From the NCBI GenBank assembly GCA_015680685.1, contig MNCI01004112.1, positions 1 to 32,926 on the forward strand: a DNA stretch of 32,926 nt, written 5' to 3'. Within the stretch, counting starts at the first letter, position 1, and every line of letters begins with the position of its first letter. The DNA is from Gnetum montanum. Its lineage: Eukaryota; Streptophyta; Gnetopsida; Gnetales; Gnetaceae. The translations under genes and the position numbers were made by a program. This document shows, in pieces, positions 19,082-29,268 of the stretch. Under the pieces are notes generated by a model. The model was given only the letters and a program-made list of their open reading frames with translations. It was not told where the DNA came from and searched no databases.

Positions 19082-19590
19082 GCATACTGAGTCATCAGAC
19101 GTGTAACGGTGAAAGTGAGTCATCAGCCACTTGCATGGGACGCACCTGTACCATCGCTGACGCAACCGTTAGTAGGTCAGGTCATAGAGCTCATCCAACG
19201 CTACGCCTCTTAATCATTTTTGTTTTCCTCAAATTTAAACAAAGGCAGATGAGTTACTTTCAGCGGTAGACGTCTGATGACTCAGCAACCAATTGCATGG
19301 GACCCACCCGTATCATTGCTTACGCAACCGTTAGTGCGTCAGAGAGCTTATCCAACGCTACACCTCTTCATTTTTTTTGTTTTCCTCAAATTTAAACAAA
19401 TGCGCGACAGTAAAAATCGAAAAGATCGCATAAGTCTAACAAATAGCAACCGCTCCTTTTGACAAAGTGAAAGTTGCTCAGCCACGTGCGTTGGAACTAC
19501 CTGTACCATTGCGCAGGCAATCATCGTAGAGCTTACAAATTGTGGTATTACTTATTTTTGTTTCTCTCGACGAAAACAATGGCAAAGGAA
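19082..19590 (-). promoter_or_regulatory. Triplicated upstream block with bZIP-type motifs
   Basis: Three direct copies upstream of the DUF761 gene. Copy 1 (about 19116-19250) and copy 2 (about 19278-19408) share GCATGGGAC, ACGCAACCGTTAGT, TCCAACGCTAC and TTTTCCTCAAATTTAAACAAA; copy 3 (about 19471-19590) is more worn. Anchor points are 19133, 19295 and 19488, so the periods are 162 and 193 bases. TGAGTCA occurs at 19088 and 19116, TGACTCA at 19278 and the G-box CACGTG at 19483; these are binding sites of plant bZIP factors. A cis-regulatory role is inferred from position, 660-1160 bases before the ATG. Confidence 0.65.
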
Positions 19591-19919
19591 AACATCCAAA
19601 AAACGGAATGCAATTGAAAACCATATTCTCAGAGAGAGTTTGCAGTGACAATCATACTGATGTTTTATTATCGTTATGAATACCAAAAGAATTTATTAGA
19701 TAAATATTCAATAATAGTAATAAATTCTAAGTACATTAAACGTGTTTAATACTTATGTAACTTGCATATACTTTTTATATAATTTTATAGAACTAACATT
19801 CATAGTTTATGTAAAGATTGATTAAAGATTTGCTATTTTTAAAAAAGAAATTTATTTCACAACATTCTAATACTACATGTTGCTCATCTTCTACTACTTG
19901 TAGTAAACAAAATCAATAT
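19591..19919. other. AT-rich interval, nothing recognised
   Basis: AT-rich sequence between the promoter-side repeat and the minus-strand LINE relic. I see no gene, repeat unit or motif that I can name. Confidence 0.4.
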
Positions 19920-21120
19920 ATTTAGTCTTCATGCTTCTCATTATTCCATCTTCTAGCTTCAACTTGGAGATGGTGTGATTCTGTTCTTACTTTGCTAATT
20001 AGTGCTCTCATATATATTGGAATTATTGCATGTAAATATTCTATTTTATCATCTCTGTCACCTCTAATATTTTGTCAATAATTTTGAAGCTTGTTTTGTA
20101 TTTGTACCTCATTTAGCTATTCGTCTAAAACTTTCTTGTGACAAATTTCCAAGCTTTTTCTAAATTTTATTATTCCATGAATATTATCAATAGGCCATTT
20201 TATAGCCAAAATTCTCTTTCATAGAACTACTCGTGATCAAATTTTTGAATGATCTCTCCTAAGATCTTATTTCTATTTTTATTACTCAAGTAGAATGTTA
20301 AGAATTGATACATTGCTTTAGCTTCCAATACTAACAAATTAATTTTTAATAAAAGTATTGCATATGAGGCTTGAGTTTTCATGTTGAATTCATCAAACAA
20401 AAACTATTTAAAAAGTGTTTTAATTTTCTTCCATGATTTTTGATCAGGATCTAGGTCCCATAGTACACATCCATAAACCACTATAGTTTATATAATTATT
20501 TGAAAATGATATTTTTGAGTTGTCCAAGTTCAAATACCATAATTACTACATTTTTTTTTCATTATATAGAAAACCTTTTAACCATTTGCAATTTGTTTTG
20601 ATATACAAAGCTTCCACTTATCATTTTCGAAGCATTCTACTCCCAAATATATATATATGTATCCACAAGCTTGAGTCTTTTATATTATAGTTGGAAAGTA
20701 TAATCTCTCTTATTAGTTTTGTGAATTAGCATTTTTGTTTTGTCAATATTCACTTTCATTTTTTAACATTCACAAAATTTTTGTAGTTGATGAAACATTA
20801 CTTTTAACCCTATTTCTGAATATGCAATTAGTGCTACATCATATACAAAGATTAAAAATCTACTTTAATGGCATGATTTGTAGGTACCTCTTTATTCTAC
20901 TCTTCTAGTTCATCAATAAAAATGTCATAAAATATTAGTAAAAGAAGATAACCTTGTTTTACTTCTATATTATTATAAAACCAACAAGATTATGAAATTT
21001 CTTCATTTTTTAATTCAAAAATTATTTTTTAATAAATTTTGAATAATATTGAGTAAACTAGAATCAACTTGAAGTTTAATAAGTCTATGATTGTTCTCTC
21101 ACAATAGAGTTAAATAATAA
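19920..21120 (-). pseudogene. LINE ORF2 relic (reverse transcriptase, C-terminal part)
   Basis: On the minus strand, from right to left: EVKQGYLLLLIFYDIFIDEL (about 20960-20900), FVYDVALIAYSEIGLK (about 20849-20805; FADD box changed to VYDV), MKVNIDKTKML (about 20765-20733), YIYLGVECFENDKWKLC (about 20655-20605), then worn C-terminal sequence to about 19920 with VVYGCVLWD (near 20480-20455) and SYAILLLKINLLVLEAKAM (about 20375-20318). It is the same LINE family as 8870-10840, judged by IFIDELEE, VNIDKTK and YLGVE, in the opposite orientation. Confidence 0.82.
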
Positions 21121-21129
21121 TAAAAAAAA

Positions 21130-21290
21130 GGATCATCATTGAGAGGCTTAATGCTCATCTTGCAAAGGTGGATCCAAAAAGGGTTGATGGATAAGCGAAA
21201 GCCTAACCTCTTTCAAGTGGTCATATCTAGGCTCAAACTCCGGTCTTATGGCTTGAGAAATAAATACCTTATCATTCCTCCAAGTGGTGG
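21130..21290. repeat. Repeat fragment between two LINE relics
   Basis: Holds the ~70-base segment that resembles 15330-15425. It lies between the LINE relic ending near 21120 and the RTE-type relic starting near 21290. It may be the tail of one of them or a separate SINE-like unit. Confidence 0.4.
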
Positions 21291-22380
21291 CCCATTTACA
21301 ACAAAGTTAAATCATCATCAACCTAGCCTTGTCCCAACAAAATGGGGTTGGCTATATAAGTTCTTTTTTATTATTTGCCTCAATGAAGAGCCATATCTTT
21401 ATTTATTTGTAATTTCTTCAAATCATCTTTAATTGTTTTCTCCCATGTCTTTTTTGGTCTTCCTTTTGGTGGCTTTTTTGAAATAGTGATGTAGTAAGGT
21501 TTTATATAGGCTCATTTTCTTATCTTCTTTGCACATGCCCAAATCATCTAAGTTGTCATTCTTATAATCCATTTAAAATAGAAGATACTCCAAGCCTTCC
21601 TCTAATGTCTATGTTATGCAACATATCTCTTTTGGTAACATTCAACATCTAAGCATTCTCATTTCTACTACATTGATTTTTTGTGCATGCCTCTTTTATA
21701 TTGTCCAACATACAATACCATATATGATAGTAGGTTTGATTGCTATCCTATAAAATTTTTGTTTTAGTTTTATTGATATTTCTTTATCACATAGAACACC
21801 ATTATCCTATCTCCATTTTCCTTATTCTACCTTAATTCTATTTCTTATATCTTTATTAGTTTCTCTATTTGATTAAAGTATTGATCCCGGGGAGTGGAGT
21901 TTTGTGTAGTGAGGACTTTTTGGCCTTGAATTATCACTTTATTTCAACAATGTTTATGTTGTGGTTAAAATTTCATTCTACATATTCTATCTTACTTTTG
22001 TTAATTTTTAAGCCTTTTGATTCTAGAGCATGTCTCTACTTTTGTATTTTAGAAGCAATATTTTTTGGACCTATATTCACCTAGATAATATCATCTATAA
22101 ACAACATATATAAAGGAATATCAACTTATATTTCCTTTGTTAATTCATCTATAAAAATAGTAAATAAGCACAAGCTAAGCGCAAACCCTTAATATACATC
22201 TATTGTGATTAGAAAATCAAATGTTGTTCCCCAAGCTATTCTAATTTTAGTGATAATTCATTTATACATGTCTTGAATTATTTTAATACATTTAACATGG
22301 ATGCTTTTCATCTACAAGGTGTTTTCAAATAATATGTCTAGGTACTGTATTATATGCTTTGTAATACCTCACTAAACATG
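21290..22380 (-). pseudogene. RTE-type plant LINE relic
   Basis: A second LINE clade. The 3' end on the minus strand is the complement of CCTTGTCCCAACAAAATGGG and GTTGGCTATATAAG (about 21325-21360), a familiar end of plant RTE LINEs. Coding relics on the minus strand, right to left: ITIDVY and LFTIFIDELTKEI (about 22215-22130), IPLYMLFIDDII (about 22120-22085, the RT FADD box as FIDD), HALESKGLKINKSKIEYVE (about 22035-21975), and PKGRPKKTWEKTIKDDLKKL (about 21470-21412), the C-terminal motif of the clade. Stops and frameshifts abound. Confidence 0.8.
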
Positions 22381-22547
22381 CTTAGGTTAAAAAGATATTA
22401 CTTAGATAAAAATGTGAAAGTGCAAAAAAATAGAATGTTGTGTAATAAAAATCAAATGGTAGCCAAAAAATTAAACAAGAAAAGTAATAAGCATCCATGA
22501 AACTAGTGCATATGAGTAAAAGAAAATGCTACAAAAGATAAACAATT
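22381..22547. other. Short AT-rich interval
   Basis: Nothing recognised; it separates the RTE-type LINE relic from the next solo LTR and ends with the CAATT target duplication. Confidence 0.4.
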
Positions 22548-23357
22548 TGATGAGTGGTGAGGTATCCCTATGCTCAACTATACGAATATGAGCGTCCATG
22601 CATGATTTGGTTGAATTCCAAGGACTAAGTGCTTATGCGCCTTTGTGAAACAAGAATGGGTTGATCAATCGTTGTCTTTCCAAGCTTACTTGTATGTCAC
22701 GATTGTATGGTTAAGTAAACTTGAGGCATATGATTTTTATACTTTTTATGTTTTTATGTCCTGCTGCTAATAAGGGAGGAGAAAGATAACTAAGTAACTA
22801 ATTTAATTTGACTACTTATTAACTAGGCTCTAACTGATCCTAACACCAGTATTCATTCTCACTTGCCGTACACATCCTGAACCAGTGCAACACTTCTGGG
22901 ATTACCAAACGCTAATCGTTACTGGGTTACCAAGTGTTACATGCATGCTCGAAGTGATCATACTGTGTGTGCTTACTTAGGAGAGTTGTAGGGTGAGATA
23001 GGATCATTAATTAACTAAGGAAAGCATTAAGTAATAGTAATTAACATTAATTAATCTATTCTGAATGCTGCAAGGTTTATCACAAAGTTCTTCTTTATTG
23101 CCATACACAAGGTGTGCTCAGGTACACAATGCTCAAATAAAGATCCGTTCACTTTATGACTCCTACTATGGGCACACAGAAATAATTCTAACTCTGAGAG
23201 GGAGAAAAGGCAAGAGTTTGGGTAAGGGACTAAGACTAACTATGCAAACCAAGTGTGCCTGCCTCTTATTTATAAGCAATGAGGTAGGTTGTGATATCGT
23301 GTATGCGATATTGCGTGGAAGGTTGCGATATCACATACGTGATATCACAGCTCATCA
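22548..23357 (-). mobile_element. Solo LTR with CAATT target duplication
   Basis: On the minus strand it runs from TGATGAGCTG at 23357 to CACTCATCA at 22548 (810 bases). TATA box TATAAATA at 23274-23267, AATAAA on the minus strand near 23140, inverted repeat arms 22723-22713 / 22691-22681. Flanks are CAATT at 22543-22547 and CAATT at 23358-23362: a perfect 5-bp target duplication. Its U3 head holds two pairs of the GATATC palindrome (23291/23305 and 23325/23339). It belongs to the same family as the element A LTR but is more diverged. Confidence 0.92.
23268..23348 (-). promoter_or_regulatory. U3 palindrome array of the second solo LTR
   Basis: Four 10-base sites: GTGATATCGT 23291, GCGATATTGC 23305, GCGATATCAC 23325 and GTGATATCAC 23339. 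Both pairs are 14 bases apart start to start. Each differs from GCGATATCGC only by C-to-T or G-to-A at the CpGs, as expected for decay of methylated sites. Confidence 0.65.
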
Positions 23358-23429
23358 CAATTATAAAAGAATACAATGACAATAACCCCATGTATGCAAA
23401 ACCTAGCTTGTATACTAAGAAAAATAAGA

Positions 23430-23881
23430 TGTTTCTAATGAGGTATGGTTTGTTGCGTTGACTGGGCCTTGTCAGCTAAGCCCCATCAAGACAGTCTATT
23501 GTGTCGATTGGGCCCTATCAACTAGGCCTCGTCGACACAATATATTGCATTGATGCGACCCCATTGACGTATTGTCTATTTTCCTCTATAAATATGCGCT
23601 TACAACTGTGTTTATGCAATTCTTTGGTCAATAGAGTAGTTGAGCTCTTGCAATTTTATTTCGTAATATTAGAGAATAGTTAGTGAGTGCCTGCAGTGTT
23701 GATCTAAGTTATAGTTGTACAATGTCTTATTCGAGTGGCAATGTACTTGGACACATTTCATGAATAGAAATAAGATCGAGATTGATTCTTATTCATTGTA
23801 GCACTTTGAATTAGATTAAATTTACTTTTAATGCAATTTATATTCCATGTACTTAGTTAATATTTATGTTTCCATGCATGT
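23430..23881 (+). repeat. Truncated LTR of a related subfamily
   Basis: It shows the layout of the element B LTR: GC-rich repeated head with GGGCC and TCAA motifs (about 23460-23575), TATAAATA at 23587-23594, GAGCTCTTGCAATTTTATTT (compare GAAGCTCTTGTAATTTGTTT in element B), GTGCCTGCAGT, then TTATTCGAGTGGCAATGTAC. It stops at 23881 where the element B LTR begins, so element B probably inserted into it. The left edge is uncertain because no clear TGATG start is seen. Confidence 0.7.
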
Positions 23882-24771
23882 TGATGAAGCGCTAAACGGT
23901 CGACGCGCCGACTAGGCCGCGTATACACGGCTGTGTTGATGCAACCCCATCGATGCATCCCTCCATGTGTCAATGTGGCCCCGTTTATGCGGAGCCTATT
24001 TAAACCTATAAATAAGTGGGCTCTCGCCACACTTAGGTACCTTTGTGGCAGTTGTAGTGAAGCTCTTGTAATTTGTTTTCACGAGAGTTAGAATATTTTG
24101 CAAGTGCCTATAGTAGGTGTAAGAAAGGTGTCCGGCTCTTTATTCGAGTGCTGATGTACCTGAGCCCATTGGCGTGAACAGCAATAAAGATGAGCTTTTC
24201 AAGCATTCCTTGCAGCAATTGGACTTAGTCATTGGATGCATTTAATAGTTTAATATTTCTATGCTTTAATGATTCCTTAAGTTTCTATTGTTATTATTTT
24301 GATTGCATACTCTTTTATAGTTCGTAGAAACCATAAGTATGACCATCTCGAACATAAACCCAACACTTGGCAACCCAGCGACGCTTAACGTTTGGTAACC
24401 CAGTAGTGGTTAGGGGATGCTCAGGATGTGCACGGAAGATGGAATCAGATACTTATGCTAGGAAAAGTTAAGATATAGATTAGGATAATTATATATTGCG
24501 TAATATTCCATTCCTTACTTTCCATTCCAAGAAGTAGATGCTAGATGATAAAGTGAAAAAGCCATAAAAATAATTTGCCTCAATCTTACTTAACCATCGT
24601 AATCAGAACATCACAAGTGAGGTTGGGAAGAAAACGATCATTCTAACACAAGGTTTTGCTAGTTAGGGTCTGGTGTATGCAAAGTGCTTACAGTGTATGG
24701 AATTTGATTGAGTCACGTGTGAACGCTCGTGATTCACATGGTTGGGTGTAGGGGTACCTAGCTGCTCATCA
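23882..24771 (+). repeat. Element B 5' LTR (890 bp)
   Basis: Begins TGATGAAGCGC and ends GCTGCTCATCA. TATAAATA at 24007-24014 and AATAAA near 24184 suggest U3, R and U5 limits. The inverted repeat arms lie at 24581-24591 and 24615-24625. From the TATA box on it aligns with the element A LTR, but its first ~120 bases are unrelated, holding GTCGACGCGCCGAC and CATCGATGC-type palindromes in place of the GATATC array. Confidence 0.85.
24581..24625 (+). other. Conserved LTR hairpin (element B copy)
   Basis: Arms CAATCTTACTT (24581-24591) and AAGTGAGGTTG (24615-24625) pair over 11 positions with two G-U wobbles. Equivalent arms: 49-59/83-93, 6257-6267/6291-6301, minus strand 7215-7205/7181-7171 and minus strand 22723-22713/22691-22681. 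It lies downstream of the AATAAA, so it should be in the 5' leader of the element RNA, about 150 bases before the PBS. Confidence 0.65.
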
Positions 24772-24772
24772 T

Positions 24773-24790
24773 TGGCACTGTTGCCAGGGA
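24773..24790 (+). promoter_or_regulatory. Primer-binding site of element B, tRNA-Asp type, mutated
   Basis: TGGCACTGTTGCCAGGGA differs from the canonical TGGCGCCGTTGCCGGGGA at three positions, all C-to-T or G-to-A in CpG. Two of the three positions differ from those changed in element A. Confidence 0.82.
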
Positions 24791-24935
24791 CTGTTAGTCT
24801 TACATGCACCATTTAACCTTGGAAAAATTATCATTCATGTCATTGGAATGGACCCAGGATAGTAAAATCTATGCACGCTAGGCAGACTAAGTAAAACGTA
24901 AGGTACACCAATTAGTGGATCATCTAATATCCAAC

Positions 24936-27290
24936 ATGTCTTCTTCTCACAAGCAAGATGGATCCAACCCACTGGTGCCACAAGAATGTCAGGTGGTATA
25001 CACGCATCCAGATGGATATATCCCTAACTTCACCTTTATCCTACATCAGGAAGAACATCTGCGTTGGTGGGACATGGAAGACAACATCATACTACCGCCT
25101 GACCGATTAGCTCTTGGAATGCTGTTTCACAATCTTGCTAGACTAGGCATCCAGGACCATGATGTGGAATACATCATGGAGGACCATGACTACCGAGACT
25201 ATCATCCCACTGAGGCCCAATGGGTACGAGACCAACAGTAGGCAGAACAGTATGAACACATGAAGGGGAAACCGTTCAGTAACCCCTTATTCTTTCAAGG
25301 AATGTAGGATGATGGGGAGCCTGTCTTTCACGATTTCCATTTGGCCGAACTTCCTCTGGGGCATCAGATCATTTAGTCCATCATCCAAAATAAGCAATTA
25401 AGTGACCGAGATCCCCATGAGGATGGAGAGTCATGTAGGAGAGGTTATGGCATAAGAAAAGATGGGTAGGAAGATTGAGGCCACCATCAGAGTAGAGGGG
25501 GGGATCAACACTGGGGCGATGATGATTCCTCTTCTTCTTCTCCATCTTCTCACTCCCCTCTACCTTCATCCAGTTCAAACTCTGATAATAACTGTGGTAG
25601 AAAGGAGCAAGGTGATGGTGGTCGTAAGGACCAAAGGGAACGATGTGAGTAAGTGCATGACCAATCACGCGAGGCTCATCATCATGAAAGGAGAGGCAGC
25701 CAAAATTGTCATAGACATTGTGGCCTTCAGTAGGACTATGACTTGGATGAACCATTTTTGGCGACTTGAAGCATGCTCCATATCGCCGAGGTAGTTCATA
25801 TACCCAGTAGGCACTTTAAGGATAGCCAGATCAAGCGCTTCAACATGAACAACATCCCCAGATTTGAGGGGGAATATAATTGTGATCCGCAAACTCACCT
25901 GCAAATATTTCATGATGCTTGCACCCTACAAAACATTGACAATGATTGGAAAAAGCTTAAGCTGTTCCCTCGCACACTCATCAAAGAAGCAGAGAGCTGG
26001 TACTGGTCTTTGGAACCAGAATCAATTAGAAGATGGAGTATGATGCTAGAGATCTTCAACGACAAGTATCAAACCTACTCCAAAGTGGCGAACCTAAGAT
26101 GCCAAATCCAAGGGTGGAAGCAAGGTACTCATGAACCCTTGGATGTAGCCATGAGCAGATACTACTCATTGTTGCATCGATGCCCTAGTCATGGCTACTC
26201 TCAGTGGGCATAGCTTTGCCATATCATTGATGGGATCCACTTTGAAACTAGAAAGACCCTTGGCGTGTATGCCTAGGGACAACTATCAGAACTAAGGGCC
26301 CATCAACTGCAACGCCTAATTGAGCAAGTGGCTAAAGAAGAGGGGGAATTTAGAAAGAAGGAGAGTGCAAAGGAGTTTAATCGAGATCCCTCCATAAAAA
26401 ACAGGGAGGTTCGATTTTGTGATGATGAGGAGGAATCACCATTGGATGCAGTGGTGAACTAGAAAACCTTGCCTCTATAGAAATTTGCCTTTGAGATATC
26501 GGCAAAGGTTGACAAGATGTGGGATTGTTTGGATGAAAAATTTCAAAGTGTTCTAAAACTCACAAAGGAGTCCAGAGAGCAAGGTAATGATCATGATCAG
26601 TGTAGAAAGAAGGAAGCTAAATGTGCCCACCATAAGGGTAAGGGCAAAGTTGCTGTAGCAGAACAGGTTGCAGACTCTGATACAGAGGAAGATAATGAAT
26701 GTGACATATGCCAATATGAACATCCTAAGGGGTGTTGTCCCATGATTTCACATCTATAAGAGTCTAGGGTGTACACATTGAATCCTCGCTTGGCAAAGAG
26801 GCAAACACCCCAAAGGTTGCCTTACCCACAAGGCAACCCCAGGCAGTTCCACCAGCAACAAGGGTATTATCCAACTGAGGTGCCACCACAACCTTACGAA
26901 TACTTTCAGCAGTGGCAGCACCCACAAGTGTGGGGGATGCCACCTCCAAGGTAGCAGTACCCTTACCAATAGCCAGATCCCTATGGGTACTACGTTCAGC
27001 AACTAGTCTCTCCATGGAACTCTTCCAGTCATGCAACCTTTCAGAATTACTACCACCCCTCAGAATATTTTCAACCACAGTCTCCATCACCCAGGGGGGA
27101 AGGCCCACATCTTTACTATCCTCCATCACCTTCTCCTACCATCCCTACTCAGCAACATCCCACTCAATTACCACCTACTACACCTATGTAGGGGGAAATC
27201 CCATCACATCCATAGCAACGCAACACTACGAGGGCTGTCAACTTACAACCAGCTTCTCAGCCGAGTGGACTAGAAGTGAAGCCACGGAAA
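24936..27290 (+). pseudogene. Element B gag (in-frame stops)
   Basis: Starts at the ATG at 24936; the frame is open further upstream to a GTG at 24915, but the ATG aligns better with element A. The N-terminal domain (about 24985-25235) has VYTHPDGYIPNFTFILHQ and EDHDYRDYHP as in A. A Ser/His/Asp hinge (about 25520-25770) follows. The Retrotrans_gag core (about 25830-26320) has LFPRTLIKEAESWYWSLEPE, RRWSMMLEIFNDKYQ and LLHRCPSHGYS. A charged helical part follows, then CDICQYEHPKGCC (about 26700-26738) and a Gln/Pro/Tyr-rich tail to about 27290. Stops interrupt it, for example TAA 26757, TAG 26952 and TAG 26970, each where element A keeps CAA. Confidence 0.85.
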
Positions 27291-28097
27291 CATCCCTTTT
27301 TCTAGCCCAATAATCTAAACATACCCTCACACACACCTGTGGCTAGTCCCTATGAACCTCAAATTTCCTCCATTGTTCCACCCTTCAAGCAGCCTTCAAA
27401 CCAAATGCCCTCCAACGTACAAACAGTCATGCTCACACACGCAGTGACTGACTAGATAAAGGTAGGTCTTCTTTCTTGAAAATTGACTGATCCAGGAAGC
27501 TCCCTCATTTATCTTTAGGTGGCAGGAAATGAGCCATGTAAAGCCCTTTTGGATTCAGGTTTGGGAGTTAACTTGATTTCACATGACATGTACAAGACTT
27601 GGAACTTGCCCCCATTAAAGAAGAGAAACATTCAGCTCGAACTGGTAGACCAATCCATTACTGTTCCCTTGGGATTGGTGGAGGACATTATGACCACCAT
27701 TTGTGGGTGGTCCTATCCTACTGATTTCCTTGTCATCTGTGTTGACAATTGCAAGGAAAAATTTCCAATCATAATGGGAAGAGCCTGGCTAAGCACGGTG
27801 GATGCAAGACTAGGACTTCAAGATCTTTCCCTTGAAATTTTAAAGGAAAATCCTTTTGGGAAGATCGAGAAGAAGCATGTTCTATGCATCACATACAGTG
27901 ACTCCAAGTGCAACTATGTACAGCAGTTGTGGTTTGCTAAGCATAAATCTATTCAAGCATGCAGTCGGTGTACCGAGGAATCGCAAGTTCAACAATGCTT
28001 AGATGCAGCAGCCACAACTCAAGAAGGCACCCAATGGCTGACCGCTAATCCTTCTAGTAGCACTCTATGCATGGAACCATCTGAGGGGCTTGTATGA
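27291..28097 (+). pseudogene. Element B aspartic protease
   Basis: In frame with gag. KALLDSGLGVNLIS (about 27540-27582) holds the catalytic Asp of retropepsins (DSG). MYKTWNLPPLKK, LVDQSITVPLGLVEDI, GWSYPTDFLVI and IIMGRAWLSTVDARLG (about 27770-27815) complete the fold. The protease is intact for 192 residues up to the stop at 28097. The residue after DSG is Leu, where element A has Ser. Cys-rich sequence (CSRCTEESQVQQC) follows the protease; its role is unknown. Confidence 0.85.
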
Positions 28098-29268
28098 GCC
28101 TACATGGAAAGCATGGATAATTTAGAAGAGGTTCATCAATAAGTATCCACTATTGATGACCATGATGATTGGGGAAAGTTGCAAATCCTTGAAAGTTTCA
28201 AAAAAGAGCCCTTGGAACTCAAACCCTTACCGGCCCACCTAGAATATGCATTTTTGTAGAATGGGAAACCAGTGATTATCAATGGCACCCTTGCTCCTGA
28301 ACAAAAGAGAAAGTTGCTAAAGGTGGTGAACAAATGGGAAGGTACTTTTGCATGGTCATATCTTGAATTAACAGGAGTGGATCCCAGGGTTTGCCAACAT
28401 CATATTTATATCGATCCCTCCATGAAGCCATGAAGACAACCACAAAGGCAATTGAACCCCAGATTGAAGCAGGTCATCAAAGATGAAATTGAGTAGTTGC
28501 TAAAAGCGAGGTTCATCTACTCTATTGGTGATAGGGAATGGGTTAGTCCACTCGTTATTGTGCCAAAGAAGGATGGAAAATGGAGGGTCTGTATAGATTT
28601 CCAATTGCTCAACATGGCTACCTTCAAAGATCACTTCCTGCTCCCATTTGTGGACCAAGTGTTGTATACCATTGTGGAGAATCGTTATTATAGCTTTTTG
28701 GATGGTTATAGTGGCTATAACCAAATCTAAATTGCACTAGAAGACCAGACCAAGACAACCTTCACAAGTCCCTGGGGGACTTTCGCATACAAAAAGATGC
28801 CTTTTGGCCTGTGTAATGCACTTGCCACTTTCCAACGCCTTGTCCTTAGCATCTTCCAGTAGCAAATTGGCAATGGGGTAGAAGTCTTCATGGATGAATT
28901 CTGTACCTATGGGGCCACGTTCGATCAAGCCTTGGATTTCCTTAACCAAGTTTTGAAAAGATGTGTGGAAACTAATCTACGACTCAACTGGCAGAAAAGC
29001 CACTTAATGGTCCAAGAGGGCATTGTGCTAGGGCACCATATTTTACAAACAAGGATTAGTGTGGATCCTAACAAAATCAGGGTCATCCAAGGAATTACCA
29101 GGAAACCAAGCACTGTAAAAGATGTTTGGTCATTCCTTGGCCACACTAGTTACTACCGGCGCTTCATCGAAAATTTCTCAAAGATCACCAAGTCGTTGGT
29201 GGAACTCACGAAGAAGGATGCTCCATTCATCTAGACCAAGGAATGTGAATTCACATTTCAGATGCTTA
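28098..29268 (+). pseudogene. Element B reverse transcriptase
   Basis: In the same frame. Blocks in order: EWVSPLVIVPKKDGKWRVCI (about 28540-28597), LPFVDQVLYTI, YYSFLDGYSGYNQI (about 28687-28728), TTFTSPWGTFAYKKMPFGLC (about 28755-28815), EVFMDEF (28881-28901), LRLNWQKSHLMVQEGIVLGH (about 28980-29037) and SFLGHTSYYRRFIENFSKI (about 29130-29187). The catalytic YMDD-type box is FMDE: the second Asp of the pair is Glu (GAA, 28896-28898), which should cripple polymerisation. Stops lie at about 28728, 28860 and 29232. The EGIVLGH and MPFGLCNA wording is Athila-like. Confidence 0.88.
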
